Assembly: GCA_023105745.1 (NCBI GenBank)
Contig: JALGQZ010000003.1
Location: 41,183,185-41,247,184 of the forward strand
Direction of reading: 5' to 3'
From: Austropuccinia psidii
Lineage: Eukaryota > Basidiomycota > Pucciniomycetes > Pucciniales > Sphaerophragmiaceae
Length of the DNA: 64,000 nucleotides
Part shown: positions 33,357 through 43,424 of the stretch, piece after piece
Position numbering within the stretch: position 1 is the stretch's first letter
Layout of the letters: the number at the start of each line of letters is the position of its first letter
Translations under genes and position numbers: made by a program
Notes under the pieces: generated by a model
Databases searched by the model: none
Told to the model about the DNA's origin: nothing
Seen by the model: the letters and a program-made list of their open reading frames with translations, nothing else

Positions 33357-35061
33357 TGTCACAACCACGTATTTTGACCCTCCTCCTTGATGGCGGCGGC
33401 AATCCAACCTGGAGCCAAGTTGGGGCCAATTGGCCATGTCATATCATTTATGGCCAATTGACCCCTTTTGGGTGTTCCATGGCTCTTACGCCATAACCCA
33501 TTCCATTGGCCACTTATGGCCTCAGGCCATATCCTGCGTCATTGGCCCTCTTGGCCAATCTCCACCTCACCAACCCCCAGGCCTCCATCACTGTTTTTGG
33601 GCCTGGGGGGGTCCCTTTGTCTTCCAGGGGCTTCCAGGCCCCATGGTCACCTTCATTGGTTTCCTGGCCACCCCTTTCATTATGGGGGTTTTGGCCTAAA
33701 TGACCTTTTTGGGCCATTTAGGCCCCCCACGGCTTCTACGGTCCGTGGGCCGTAATACGCGGTCCACGGTCCGTACGCCGCGGTCCGTAGGCGGATTAGG
33801 CCCCTTTTGGCCTAATCCAATGAGGCCAAAGGGGGCAGCCACCTAGCCCCCAAGGCCAGGTGGGTCCCAAACCACAATTGGGCCCACCTGAGCCATTTTT
33901 GGCCACCAATCCCTTGGACCACAAACACCTTGGATCCATTTTTGGCCATAAATCTCTCAGGACCCATTTTTGGCCCTGGACCACCATGGACCAACTTCAC
34001 CGTCATGGCCTCTGGCAACCACCAGAGGCCACCAAATCACCTCAACAAGCATTTCCCTCAACTTAAGGGAGGATTGCTTCATTCCTCCATGCACCTCGTA
34101 CTCAAGGTTGCAGGAGTGGTGCATATATGGTGTTATATACCATTATGCACCATTTTTGCTCAGCAATTCAATGGTGACGTTTTCAGGACCCAAATCAACC
34201 TTCTTAACTCAAGGTACCAAGATCCAATGCCCATTTCGAAGGAGGACCTTTGGACTCATCAGTTTGGTAATCCATGGCGGCAATCAGAAGACCATTCAAG
34301 GACTCCAACCACCTGGCTCAGCAGGAGTTGGGTTGGCAGTTTCATTCAGGGTTATTCTAAGGGCAATTCTCAAAAGGTATTACATCTTTTCAATCAGTTG
34401 TCAAGGCATCAAGTATTTCAATACTTCTTGGACAACTCAATTGGTTCATACAGGCGGTAATCAATCAACCTGTACGTACTTGGCCCAATTGGGCCAATCC
34501 ATATTCTACTGTGGGAATTCAATCACACATTTTCAAATTCAAGATGGCCAGAACTGTATTGGCCCGATGCGGACAATACAGCCGCTGATCCAACTCCAGG
34601 ATCAATCTTTCAGTTTTCACATATACTGGCCACCTTTCAGCACCTGGGGACTTTTTCCCCAGTTAATTAATATAGTGGATTTATTTTTATCCTTATCTTC
34701 TTTTACCTCATTAAAGTTAATACTGATAATCTTAAGTCAGTCATTCAGCACCCTTTTCTTTATTTCCTCGCCTGTCCAGTGGATATTGGTGGTCATATCC
34801 TTATACTAATTCCATTTCCTTTTCTGGCAGGTTGAAACAGTGAATTTAGGATTCACTTGGTTGGCTTCTTGGCTTTTGGCTTCTTTATTATCTTTGGCCA
34901 TTGGCTTCATCTTTTTCTTATCTCATCTTTTGGCATACTTGTTTTCCCTTTATTCTTTCTTAAAGAAATTCATTCTTATTATTCTTTTATCTTTGGAGCC
35001 CTCCAAGTGAGTTCTTGATTCCTGAGTGCCAGGCCCTCTTCTTCCAAGAGCCCCTGTGACA
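33357..35061 (+). repeat. 5' LTR of element I
   Basis: 1,705 bp, TGTCACAACCACGTATT to CCCCTGTGACA. It has the family landmarks: the G/C palindromic patch at 33737-33790, the 34-bp palindrome at 34118-34151, and the hairpin at 34644-34662. Compared with its partner at 41674 it lacks a 20-bp duplication near 41840 and has a shorter G/C patch. Long open frames inside it (33930-34460, 33970-34809) are shared by all LTR copies and are not treated as genes. Confidence 0.94.
34619..34674 (+). promoter_or_regulatory. core promoter / transcript 5'-end candidate of element I
   Basis: ACATATA (34619-34625) lies 42 bp upstream of AGTTAATTAATATA (34661-34674), separated by the hairpin CTGGGG/CCCCAG (34644-34662). 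The arrangement recurs in the other family A LTRs. If ACATATA acts as a TATA box, transcription would start near the hairpin. The following A/T word could then lie at the RNA 5' end and anneal to its exact complement just past the LTR. Confidence 0.45.
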
Positions 35062-35818
35062 TTATATTAATTAACTCATAATTCTTCTTCATTCATTCAT
35101 TCTTTTATTCTTATATTTTAAATTCATTCATTCATTTTATCAAAATTATGATTCTTTAACATTTTATGATCTTATGATTCTTCGTCACCTCTCAATTTTC
35201 TCTCATTCATTCTTCATTCTGAAAATTGAAGGCTGACCCATTTTTTATTTTTTGTTATCTTTTCAATCTCATTCTCAATCTTAATCAATCTATTTTTATC
35301 CATAATTCAGGCATTTTTTATCTTTGGTTCTCAAGTTATTCATCAGGTTATTCAGACACGTTCTTCATATCAGGATTCACTTTGATTTATTCCTCAAGAA
35401 TTTTTGATTTTTTGGAAGAATTCACGTGGAAATTGATTTGATTGACTAATTTGACATAATTGAAATTGACCTCAAGATAATTGATTTACCTGAAGATTTT
35501 ATTGATTTTGCTGATTATTCACATCAAGATTTTTGACATAAATTGATTTTCACTCAAGAATTCATTTTGATTGATTGATTTTTTCTGCAAGATTTTGATT
35601 TGATTTGATTTTGATTGTTTGATTGATTGTTTTATTGACTTCAAGATTCTCATTGATATTGATTTTTACTTCAAGACTCATTTGATTTGATTGATTGACG
35701 TATTTGAAGAATTTTGATTCATTGATTATCCAATTTTCTCAAGATTTGATTGTTGATTTTGTACTTCAAGAAAATTTTGATTTTATTTCATTTATTTTGG
35801 TTGATTATTCCTGAAATC
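35062..35818 (+). other. primer-binding position and leader of element I
   Basis: TATATTAATTAACT (35063-35076) starts one base after the LTR and is the exact complement of 34661-34674. No tRNA-type TGG site is present. The remaining leader is T-rich with at least eight tcaaga/gcaaga words separated by ttgatt-type repeats. Short open frames (such as 35226-35441) have no recognisable features. An upstream ATG at 35750 is in frame with gag, but related elements start at 35819. Confidence 0.65.
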
Positions 35819-37156
35819 ATGCCAGTTCAACATTCACCTCCAGCAAGACAGACTAGATCTCAGGCCAGAGCTCAAGCTGTTCTGACTCCAACTCCAAGGG
35901 TTCCTCTTGACGGTACCCCAGCAGTTTTTCAACTGAGGGCCAGATTGGACAGAGGACCCATTATGGAAGGAGCAGCACCATCCAGGAAGGAAGGAAGAGG
36001 GCCAAGAAGATCAATGTCTTTATCAGGAGTGGTTGGTGGATTCCCAGGATTTTCAAGAACCAGTCCCAAGGTTCAAGGTGAAGATGGTGAAGAGGAGGAG
36101 GAGAATTCTGTGGAAGAGGAAGAGTCTAATGGCACTGAGGCTGCTCCTGCTCCTGTGGGAGCATCTGAGGGCACCAGAGGACCAACTCTAGCCCAGTCTG
36201 ATCAGCCTGCCTCTCATCAGTCTGAACCGTCTTTATTGGCCATTATGCAACAAATGACTCAGATTATGGCCAATCTGCAAGCAGCTTCTTCTTCTGAATT
36301 ATCAAGACCACCAGCCTTCAAGACTCCCTCTATGAAGGCTCCAGAATGCTTTGATGGGACTCAGCCCTTCAAAGTCAGAAGCTTTATTCAATCTTGTCAA
36401 CTCATCTTTCATAATGATCTGGCAAACTTCTCTCAAGACAGAAAGAAGGTTCTTTATGCCACTTCATTCTTAGTTGGCAGGGCTGCAAAATGGATTGAGC
36501 CTTATCTTTCCAACCTCAATAATCAAGACTCAAATTATCTCCTCAATTCCTGGCCATTATTTGAATCCCAATTGTTCACTTTATTTGGAGACCCAAATGA
36601 AGTTAGAAAAGCAGAAGCTGAATTGGATGGCCTTAGGATGAAAGAAGGTGGGCATGTTGCTTTGTATATTGCCGATTTCAGGAGTTTGATTTCAAGAATT
36701 GGGGATTGGGGTGAAAGGGCTCTTATTCATCATTTCAGGAAGGGCTTGGCCTCCAGGATTCTGGATCAATTGGCCTCCCATCCTTCAAACATTGATTCTC
36801 TTCAAGACTTAATGGACGTCAGCCTGGAACTTGATACCAGGTACCATGAGAGGCAGAAGGAAAAGAATCATCATCAAGAGAAGAAGCCTGAAGCCTCAAA
36901 ATCTCACTCTTCTCATCATCAAGTTTCTTCAAGTTCAAGACCAAAGAAGAAATTTCATTCTCAAAAGCGGGACAAGCCCCACTCTTCATTGTTGAATAAG
37001 GACTTCAAGTTGAAAGGTTCTCAAAAAGAAAGAAGAATCAAGGAGGGTTTGTGTACCTATTGTGGTGGGAAGCATAGTCTTGAGTCCTGTGTCAAAAGGC
37101 CTCAAAACAAGCTTACCCAACCGTCAGGCAGTTTTCCCAGCCAGGGAAAAGCCTGA
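35819..37156 (+). CDS. gag: Gag polyprotein of element I
   Basis: An intact 445-residue Gag that forms the cytoplasmic particle around element RNA. The start chosen is [15 protein letters not shown] at 35819, because elements O and M1 begin there and the 23 residues upstream are leader-encoded and hydrophobic. It has an acidic segment near residue 90, a Ty3-type capsid domain at about 170-345 ([76 protein letters not shown]), a K/H/S-rich linker and a single zinc knuckle [13 protein letters not shown] near residue 413. It terminates at TGA 37154-37156, just after the slippery heptamer, so pro-pol needs slippage. Confidence 0.93.
   Translation: MPVQHSPPARQTRSQARAQAVLTPTPRVPLDGTPAVFQLRARLDRGPIMEGAAPSRKEGRGPRRSMSLSGVVGGFPGFSRTSPKVQGEDGEEEEENSVEEEESNGTEAAPAPVGASEGTRGPTLAQSDQPASHQSEPSLLAIMQQMTQIMANLQAASSSELSRPPAFKTPSMKAPECFDGTQPFKVRSFIQSCQLIFHNDLANFSQDRKKVLYATSFLVGRAAKWIEPYLSNLNNQDSNYLLNSWPLFESQLFTLFGDPNEVRKAEAELDGLRMKEGGHVALYIADFRSLISRIGDWGERALIHHFRKGLASRILDQLASHPSNIDSLQDLMDVSLELDTRYHERQKEKNHHQEKKPEASKSHSSHHQVSSSSRPKKKFHSQKRDKPHSSLLNKDFKLKGSQKERRIKEGLCTYCGGKHSLESCVKRPQNKLTQPSGSFPSQGKA
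37144..37150 (+). promoter_or_regulatory. probable -1 ribosomal frameshift site of element I
   Basis: G GGA AAA in the gag frame, then GCC and TGA. Slipping back one base enters the pro-pol frame at AGC CTG AGT, which is open to 40872. The pro-pol open frame near here has no ATG at the place where element O has one (GTG at 37171), which favours slippage over independent initiation. Confidence 0.65.
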
Positions 37157-40100
37157 GTGAAGATCATGTTGTGTTCAATGGTCTTCACAGTTTTCCTTCC
37201 AGAGCACAATTGTGCATTCTGAATACTGGTGTCAAGGATTCTCTCAAATTCTTTGTTTTCTCTTCTCTTTCTGATGTTTTTTACAGTATTCTCATTGATT
37301 CTGGTGCTACACACTCATTCATTGCAAAGCAGTTTGTTCACAAGTACTCATTGACTACGTCAGAACTTCCAGAGAAGATTCCTCTTATCATTTTGGACTC
37401 CTCTGAGTCCCCTTCCTTATTTGTGACTCACCATACTAAATATATGGTTGAGCTCCCTTCCTTCCCAAGCTTTGAATGGGATTTTTTAGTCATTGATACT
37501 CCCAAGGGAGAAGACCTCATATTGGGCTTTGACTTTCTCAATCATTTTAATCCTTCTATTGATTGGAGGCAAGGGCTGATCACCTTTAATACTGATCAAA
37601 AGGACTATTCTGATCCTTCCAATTCCTTCCGTAATGACTCTTCTTCTGCCAAATCATGTGCAGCTCTGGTTGGTGATTCTAGAACACCATCAGTTCCATC
37701 TTCTGTCCATATTCCTTCCCTTAATTCCCATCTGTCATTACCATCATCTGGAGTTGAAGTCTTCAAAGAGATTCAAGATGTTGGGGAAGATAATTCTGTA
37801 TCTTCACTTCATCTCTTCTTTGGGAATATGGACCTTCCTCCTTCATCTTATCATGACTCCCTGGAGGAGTTGTGGGATGAAGAGGAAGAGCCAGAAGAAG
37901 TAGAAACCGTGATGAAGGTTGTTCCCTCTGTTTATCACCAATACTTGGATGTGTTCTCCAAGGTGAAGGCAGAGAAACTTCCTCCTCACCGTGCCTGTGA
38001 TCATCATATCGAACTGGAGGGGTCTCTACCTCCAGTTGGGGTGATCTACTCTTTATCCAAACAAGAGTCAGATACACTCAGGGCCTACATTTCAGAGAAT
38101 GTAGAGAAAGGTTTCATCCGGCCAAGCTCCTCCTCAACAGGAGCACCCGTCGTCTTTGTTAAAAAGAAAGATGGTGGCCTCCGTTTGTGTGTTGATTACC
38201 GCAAACTCAATGCTGTCACTCGGAAGAACAAATATCCTGTTCCTCCTATGAACCAGCTTCTTAATGTCTTTAATGGTTCTTCTATCTTCTCCAAGATTGA
38301 TTTGTGTGGTGCATATAACCTGCTCAGAATCAAGGAGGGTGATGAACATTTGACATGCTTCAGAACTAAATATGGCAGTTTTGAGTACTTGGTTATGCCA
38401 TTTGGGCTCACCAATGCTCCTGCCTCTTTTCAGAATCTTGTCAATGATATATTCCAAGATCTTCTTGTTGTTGTTGTTGTGGTTTATTTGGATGACATTA
38501 TGGTCTTTTCCAAATCTGAGGAAGAACATGTCACCCATGTGTCCACTGTTCTTTCCAGACTCAGAGCCAATAACCTTTTTGCCAAGGCTTCTAAATGCCT
38601 TTTTCATGTTTCTAGTGTAGAATATCTTGGTTATGTTGTTTCTTCTGAAGGCCTCAAGATGGACCAAGCAAAAGTCCAGCAGATCCTTAATTGGCCTCCT
38701 CCAAGAAACCTCAAGGCTCTTCAATCCTTCCTTGGCTTTGCCAACTTCTACCGCCGTTTCATCAAGAATTATTCAAAGAAGATCAGTTCACTCACCAGTT
38801 TCCTCAAGAAATATTCCTGTTTCCCCCTCAATGAGGAAGCTCTTAGCCAGTTTCATCAACTCGAAGAGGCCTTCACTACCGCTCCAATCCTTTCCCACTT
38901 CAATCCTTCTCTACCCACCATTGTAGAGACCGATGCATCCGATTATGCTTTGGGTGCTGTACTGAGTCAGGTCTCTGACTCAGGAAAACATCCCATTGCA
39001 TTTGACAGCTGCAAGCTTATTCCAGCAGAACTCAACTATGAAATTCATGACAAGGAACTCCTTGGTATAGTCTGGGCTCTCAAGCGCTGGAGGGCTTTTC
39101 TTCTTTCTCTGTCTTCCCCTTTTGAAGTTCTCACCGATCATTCTCCTCTTCAGTACTTTATGTCATCAAAGATCCTTACTCGACGTCAAGCCCGTTGGGC
39201 TGAATTCCTGTCCGAATTTCATTTCTCAATCACTTACCGCCCTGGCCGCCTGGCTACTCTTCCGGATGCTTTATCACGTCGGGACAACGTTTATCTGGAG
39301 AGGGGGGAGGATTTCATCAGCAAGAATCCAATGAATTTTCAGCAACTCATTAAGCAAGATGAAGTTCAACCCTCAAAGTTTTTTGCAGTCAAGGTGGATT
39401 CTTTTTCAAATTTGATTGCTTCAATTCAGAAGAAATTATGGCAAGATCCTCAGTACAGAAGTATCCTTGAAGATTTGGGTAAAGGTAAATCTGTCCAAGA
39501 TTATTCTCTTGATTCCTCCTCCCAACTTCTTCTCTTCAAAGATCGGGTGGTAGTCCCAAATGACTCCACAATTCAACTCAGCATTCTTCAAAAGCGTCAC
39601 GATTCTCCTTTAGCTGGACACCCTGGCCAAGAGAAGACTCTCAAACTTGTCAAGCGGGATTTCCACTGGTCCGGCATGACTCAATTCATTAAGGATTATG
39701 TATCATCCTGTCAACAGTGTTCAAGAAACAAGAATATCCACCATAAGAAGTTTGGACTCCTCAAACCTCTTCCAATTCCAAATGGTCCTTGGATTTGTCT
39801 CTCAATGGATTTCATCACTCAACTGCCCCTGTCCAATTCTTTTGACTCAATTCTTGTCATAGTGGACAGATTCTCAAAAATGGCGGTTTTTATTCCAACA
39901 ATGTCTTCAATAAATTCTTTGGATTTGGCCCATTTATTCATCAAGAATATCTTCTCAAAGCATGGCCTTCCATCAAGCATTGTCAGTGATAGAGTTTCAC
40001 TCTTCGTTTCTTCCTTCTGGACCAATCTTTGTCAGCAGCTCAAGATTTCAAGAGACTTGTCAACTGCTTATCACCCAGAAACTGATGGACAGACAGAGAG

Positions 40101-40872
40101 GGTAAATCAGATACTAGAACAGTATCTTTGGATGTATGTCAGTTATCATCAAGATGATTGGAACACCTGGCTCCCTCTGGCTGGATTTGCCTACAATAAT
40201 TCTGATCACTCTTCAACCAAGCAATCACCTTTTTTCACTGTTTATGGAAGAGATCCACAATTTGATTCAGTTCACATCACTCAAGATACTCCTGCTGGAA
40301 GGTTATCAACAAAAATCCAATCAGTACAGCAAGATGTCAAGAGAGAACTTGAAATCGCCATAAACCGGTTTAAGAGGTATGCAGATAAAAGTAGAGCAAG
40401 TCCACCTGTTTTCAATCCTGGTGACATGGTGTGGCTTTCTTCCAAGAATATCAAATCAACTAGACCCGCCAAGAAACTGTCTGAAAGATGGTTGGGTCCC
40501 TTTCCAATCTTGAAGAAAGTCAGTACTCATGCTTACCACCTCAAGCTTCCATCTCAATGGAAATCCATCCACCCAGTTTTCCATATCTCACTCTTGGAAC
40601 CAGTCAAGACATCAACAATCCCAAATTGGCATCAAGAGCCTCCTCCGCCAATCATTATTGAGGAAGAAGAGCAATGGGAAGTCTCACAAGTACTGGATTC
40701 AAAGCTCAAGAGAAGAAAATTATGGTATCTGGTGGAATGGAAAGGTTTCAGTCAAGATTCAGAAGGATCCACATGGGAACCAGCTGAAAACCTCAAGAAC
40801 TGTCCTGAACTTGTCAAAGATTTTCATTCATTATATCCTGACAAGCCAGGACCCAATTCTTCAATGGCTTGA
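37150..40872 (+). CDS. pol: Pro-Pol polyprotein of element I (protease, RT, RNase H, integrase, chromodomain)
   Basis: One open frame of 1,240 codons, residues numbered here from the Val at 37171. Protease: IDSGATHSF, Asp43. Reverse transcriptase (about 270-480): [19 protein letters not shown] at 341, [16 protein letters not shown], catalytic YLDD 439-442 preceded by an unusual run of valines. RNase H: Asp588 in [36 protein letters not shown]. Integrase: HHCC with [11 protein letters not shown] and CQQC, core Asp880 (SMDFITQLP), Asp940 (SDR), Glu976 (TDGQTERVN), spaced D-59-D-35-E. A C-terminal chromodomain ([28 protein letters not shown]) probably steers insertion to chromatin. One oddity is that SDRVSLF replaces the SDRGSLF of element O. 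It may be functional; that is inference. Confidence 0.95.
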   Translation, partial: SLSEDHVVFNGLHSFPSRAQLCILNTGVKDSLKFFVFSSLSDVFYSILIDSGATHSFIAKQFVHKYSLTTSELPEKIPLIILDSSESPSLFVTHHTKYMVELPSFPSFEWDFLVIDTPKGEDLILGFDFLNHFNPSIDWRQGLITFNTDQKDYSDPSNSFRNDSSSAKSCAALVGDSRTPSVPSSVHIPSLNSHLSLPSSGVEVFKEIQDVGEDNSVSSLHLFFGNMDLPPSSYHDSLEELWDEEEEPEEVETVMKVVPSVYHQYLDVFSKVKAEKLPPHRACDHHIELEGSLPPVGVIYSLSKQESDTLRAYISENVEKGFIRPSSSSTGAPVVFVKKKDGGLRLCVDYRKLNAVTRKNKYPVPPMNQLLNVFNGSSIFSKIDLCGAYNLLRIKEGDEHLTCFRTKYGSFEYLVMPFGLTNAPASFQNLVNDIFQDLLVVVVVVYLDDIMVFSKSEEEHVTHVSTVLSRLRANNLFAKASKCLFHVSSVEYLGYVVSSEGLKMDQAKVQQILNWPPPRNLKALQSFLGFANFYRRFIKNYSKKISSLTSFLKKYSCFPLNEEALSQFHQLEEAFTTAPILSHFNPSLPTIVETDASDYALGAVLSQVSDSGKHPIAFDSCKLIPAELNYEIHDKELLGIVWALKRWRAFLLSLSSPFEVLTDHSPLQYFMSSKILTRRQARWAEFLSEFHFSITYRPGRLATLPDALSRRDNVYLERGEDFISKNPMNFQQLIKQDEVQPSKFFAVKVDSFSNLIASIQKKLWQDPQYRSILEDLGKGKSVQDYSLDSSSQLLLFKDRVVVPNDSTIQLSILQKRHDSPLAGHPGQEKTLKLVKRDFHWSGMTQFIKDYVSSCQQCSRNKNIHHKKFGLLKPLPIPNGPWICLSMDFITQLPLSNSFDSILVIVDRFSKMAVFIPTMSSINSLDLAHLFIKNIFSKHGLPSSIVSDRVSLFVSSFWTNLCQQLKISRDLSTAYHPETDGQTERVNQILEQYLWMYVSYHQDDWNTWLPLAGFAYNNSDHSSTKQSPFFTVYGRDPQFDSVHITQDTPAGRLSTKIQSVQQDVKRELEIAINRFKRYADKSRASPPVFNPGDMVWLSSKNIKSTRPAKKLSERWLGPFPILKKVSTHAYHLKLPSQWKSIHPVFHISLLEPVKTSTIPNWHQEPPPPIIIEEEEQWEVSQVLDSKLKRRKLWYLVEWKGFSQDSEGSTWEPAENLKNCPELVKDFHSLYPDKPGPNSSMA

Positions 40873-41673
40873 ATTTTTATGGTGCTTGGTGGGGAGAGGA
40901 ATTACCAAAAGTAAGTCCCACTCCTGGTATGCACCTTTAGGGGTATTCTACTCTTCTTTGTTGTAAGCATCACCTTGGCCACTCTGTGAGCACTTTTCAA
41001 TTTGGACACAGACCTTTTGGCCCGGCTTTTAACATCCGAAGTCCAAATTTATGGCCATTTACACTTGGGCAAATGGACCATTCCTTTTTTATTCTCCTTC
41101 CCAAGACTTTATTCCTTCAACACATCCATTTATCAAGATCTTTCTTATTTATGGCACTGGCGGGAGTGGCAACTACTAAAAGTAAGTTCCTCTCCTGGTG
41201 TGCACTTCCCTGAGGGGTCTACAATCTGTCAAAACATCACCTTGGCCACTCTGTGAGCACCTGGCATCAAATTCTTTTATCCAGGTCCTTGGTCACTTTC
41301 GAAATCAATTGTCGTAATCCGTGATGAAGATTGGATTCCTCCTCAAATTTCATTTTCTTTATTTTTTCCGTTTCTCTTTTTATATCTGTTTTCTTTTCTC
41401 TTTTACTCTTTATATTCTTTTAAAATTTCTTTTCTTATAACTCTTTAACGCCAAAATCTTTATGTCAAATCATGTCTTCAACTTTGTCAAAGCCAAATGT
41501 CAAGAGAAGATCAAGTCAACCTCAATTCATATGCCAACAAGCTTATCAGTTCAATTCTTCCTTTCAAGATTCAATACCTCTGGAATCCTTACGTCAAACC
41601 CGTCTCATTAGCCTCAACAGGCCTCTACCTTATCTTGGTGCTCAGGAGCTCACCATTCAAGGTAGGGGGGTAC
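40873..41673 (+). repeat. 3' tail of element I with duplicated module, then polypurine tract
   Basis: About 0.8 kb of non-coding sequence follows pol. A module of roughly 110 bp occurs twice, about 40881-40990 and 41149-41260, with a period of 271 bp. Each copy begins with aaaagtaagt, continues tcctggt(a/g)tgcac and ends in caccttggccactctgtgagcac. The first part resembles a splice donor. The polypurine tract aggtaggggggtac (41660-41673) abuts the 3' LTR. Element O keeps the same arrangement. Confidence 0.8.
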
Positions 41674-43419
41674 TGTCACAACCACGTATTTTGACCCTCC
41701 TCCTTGATGGCGGCGGCAATCCAACCTGGAGCCAAGTTGGGGCCAATTGGCCATGTCATATCATTTATGGCCCATTGACCCCTTTTGGGTGTTCCATGGC
41801 TCTTACGCCATAACCCATTCCATTGGCCACTTATGGCCTCAATCATCCTTTATGGCCTCAGGCCATATCCTGCGTCATTGGCCCTCTTGGCCAATTTCCA
41901 CCTCACCAACCCCCAGGCCTCCATCACTGTTTTTGGGCCTGGGGGGGTCCCTTTGTCTTCCAGGGGCTTCCAGGCCCCATGGCCACCTTCATTGGTTTCC
42001 TGGCCACCCCTTTCATTATGGGGGTTTTGGCCTAAATGGCCTTTTTGGGCCATTTAGGCCCCCCACGGCTTCTACGGTCTGTGGGCCGTAATACGCGGTC
42101 CACGGTCCGCGGTCCGTACGGTCCGTAAGCCGCGGTCCGTAGGCAGATTAGGCCCCTTTTGGCCTAATCCAATGAGGCCAAAAGGGGCCAAAGGGGGCAG
42201 CCACCTAGCCCCCAAGGCCAGGTGGGTCCCAAACCACAATTGGGCCCACCTGAGCCATTTTTGGCCACCAATCCCTTGGACCCAAATTGGACCAAAAACA
42301 CCTTGGATCCATTTTTGGCCATAAATCTCTCAGGACCCATTTTTGGCCCTGGACCACCATGGACCAACTTCACCGTCATGGCCTCTGGAAACCACCAGAG
42401 GCCACCAAATCACCTCAACAAGCATTTCCCTCAACTTAAGGGAGGATTGCTTCATTCCTCCATGCACCTCGTACTCAAGGTTGCAGGAGTGGTGCATATA
42501 TGGTGTTATATACCATTATGCACCATTTTTGCTCAGCAATTCAATGGTGACGTTTTCAGGACCCAAATCAACCTTCTTAACTCAAGGTACCAAGATCCAA
42601 TGCCCATTTCAAAGGAGGACCTTTGGACTCATCAGTATGGTAATCCATGGCGGCAATCAGAAGACCATTCAAGGACTCCAACCACCTGGCTCAGCAGGAG
42701 TTGGGTTGGCAATTTCATTCAGGGTTATTCTAAGGGCAATTCTCAAAAGGTATTACATCTTTTCAATCAGTTGTCAAGGCATCAAGTATTTCAATACTTC
42801 TTGGACAACTCAATTGGTTCATACAGGCGGTAATCAATCAACCTGTACGTACTTGGCCCAATTGGGCCAATCCATATTCTACTGTGGGAATTCAATCACA
42901 CATTTTCAAATTCAAGATGGCCAGAACTGTATTGGCCCGATTCGGACAATACAGCCGGTGATCCAACTCCAGGATCAATCTTTCAGTTTTTCACATATAC
43001 TGGCCACCTTTCAGCACCTGGGGACTTTTTCCCCAGTTAATTAATATAGTGGATTTATTTTTATCCTTATTTTCTTTTACCTTATTAAAGTTAATACTGA
43101 TAATCTTAAGTCAGTCATTCAGCACCCTTTTCTTTATTTCCTCGCCTGTCCAGTGGATATTGGTGGTCATATCCTTATACTAATTCCATTTCCTTTTCTG
43201 GCAGGTTGAAACAGTGAATTGAGGATTCACTTGGTTGGCTTCTTGGCTTTTGGCTTCTTTATTATCTTTGGCCATTGGCTTCATCTTTTGGCATACTTGT
43301 TTTCCCTTTATTCTTTCTTAAAGAAATTCATTCTTATTATTCTTTTATCTTTGGAGCCCTCCAAGTGAGTTCTTGATTCCTGAGTGCCAGGCCCTCTTCT
43401 TCCAAGAGCCCCTGTGACA
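41674..43419 (+). repeat. 3' LTR of element I
   Basis: 1,746 bp, paired with 33357-35061. It differs from that copy mainly by a 20-bp duplication near 41840, an enlarged G/C palindromic patch (42072-42143, about 72 bp against 54) and a few substitutions. It contains the 34-bp palindrome at 42491-42524, the hairpin at 43018-43036 and AGTTAATTAATATA at 43035-43048. It is followed directly by the TGAAG duplication and the resumption of element O pol. Confidence 0.94.
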
Positions 43420-43424
43420 TGAAG

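Larger units (their letters stand above)
33357..43419 (+). mobile_element. complete family A Ty3/gypsy element I (inner)
   Basis: A 10,063-bp retrotransposon with LTRs at 33357-35061 and 41674-43419 and perfect TGAAG duplications at 33352-33356 and 43420-43424. The internal order is primer-binding position, leader, gag, frameshift heptamer, pro-pol, 3' tail with a duplicated module, and polypurine tract. Both long frames are open. It sits in the protease-RT linker of element O and is the youngest insertion in the nest. LTR differences are mainly insertions or deletions in short G/C repeats plus scattered substitutions. Confidence 0.96.

Noticed and set aside
33930..34809. Open frames of 176 and 279 codons inside the family A LTR, repeated at 42222-43044 and in part at 29539-30306 and 47655-48448.
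   Set aside because: They recur because the LTR is repeated. They are rich in P, W, G and H from GGCC-type words, overlap each other in several frames, and are broken in the other LTR copies. No domain or start context supports a protein.
38134..38724. A 196-codon open frame on the minus strand.
   Set aside because: It is a shadow of the element I reverse transcriptase on the other strand; the real frame has all catalytic motifs.
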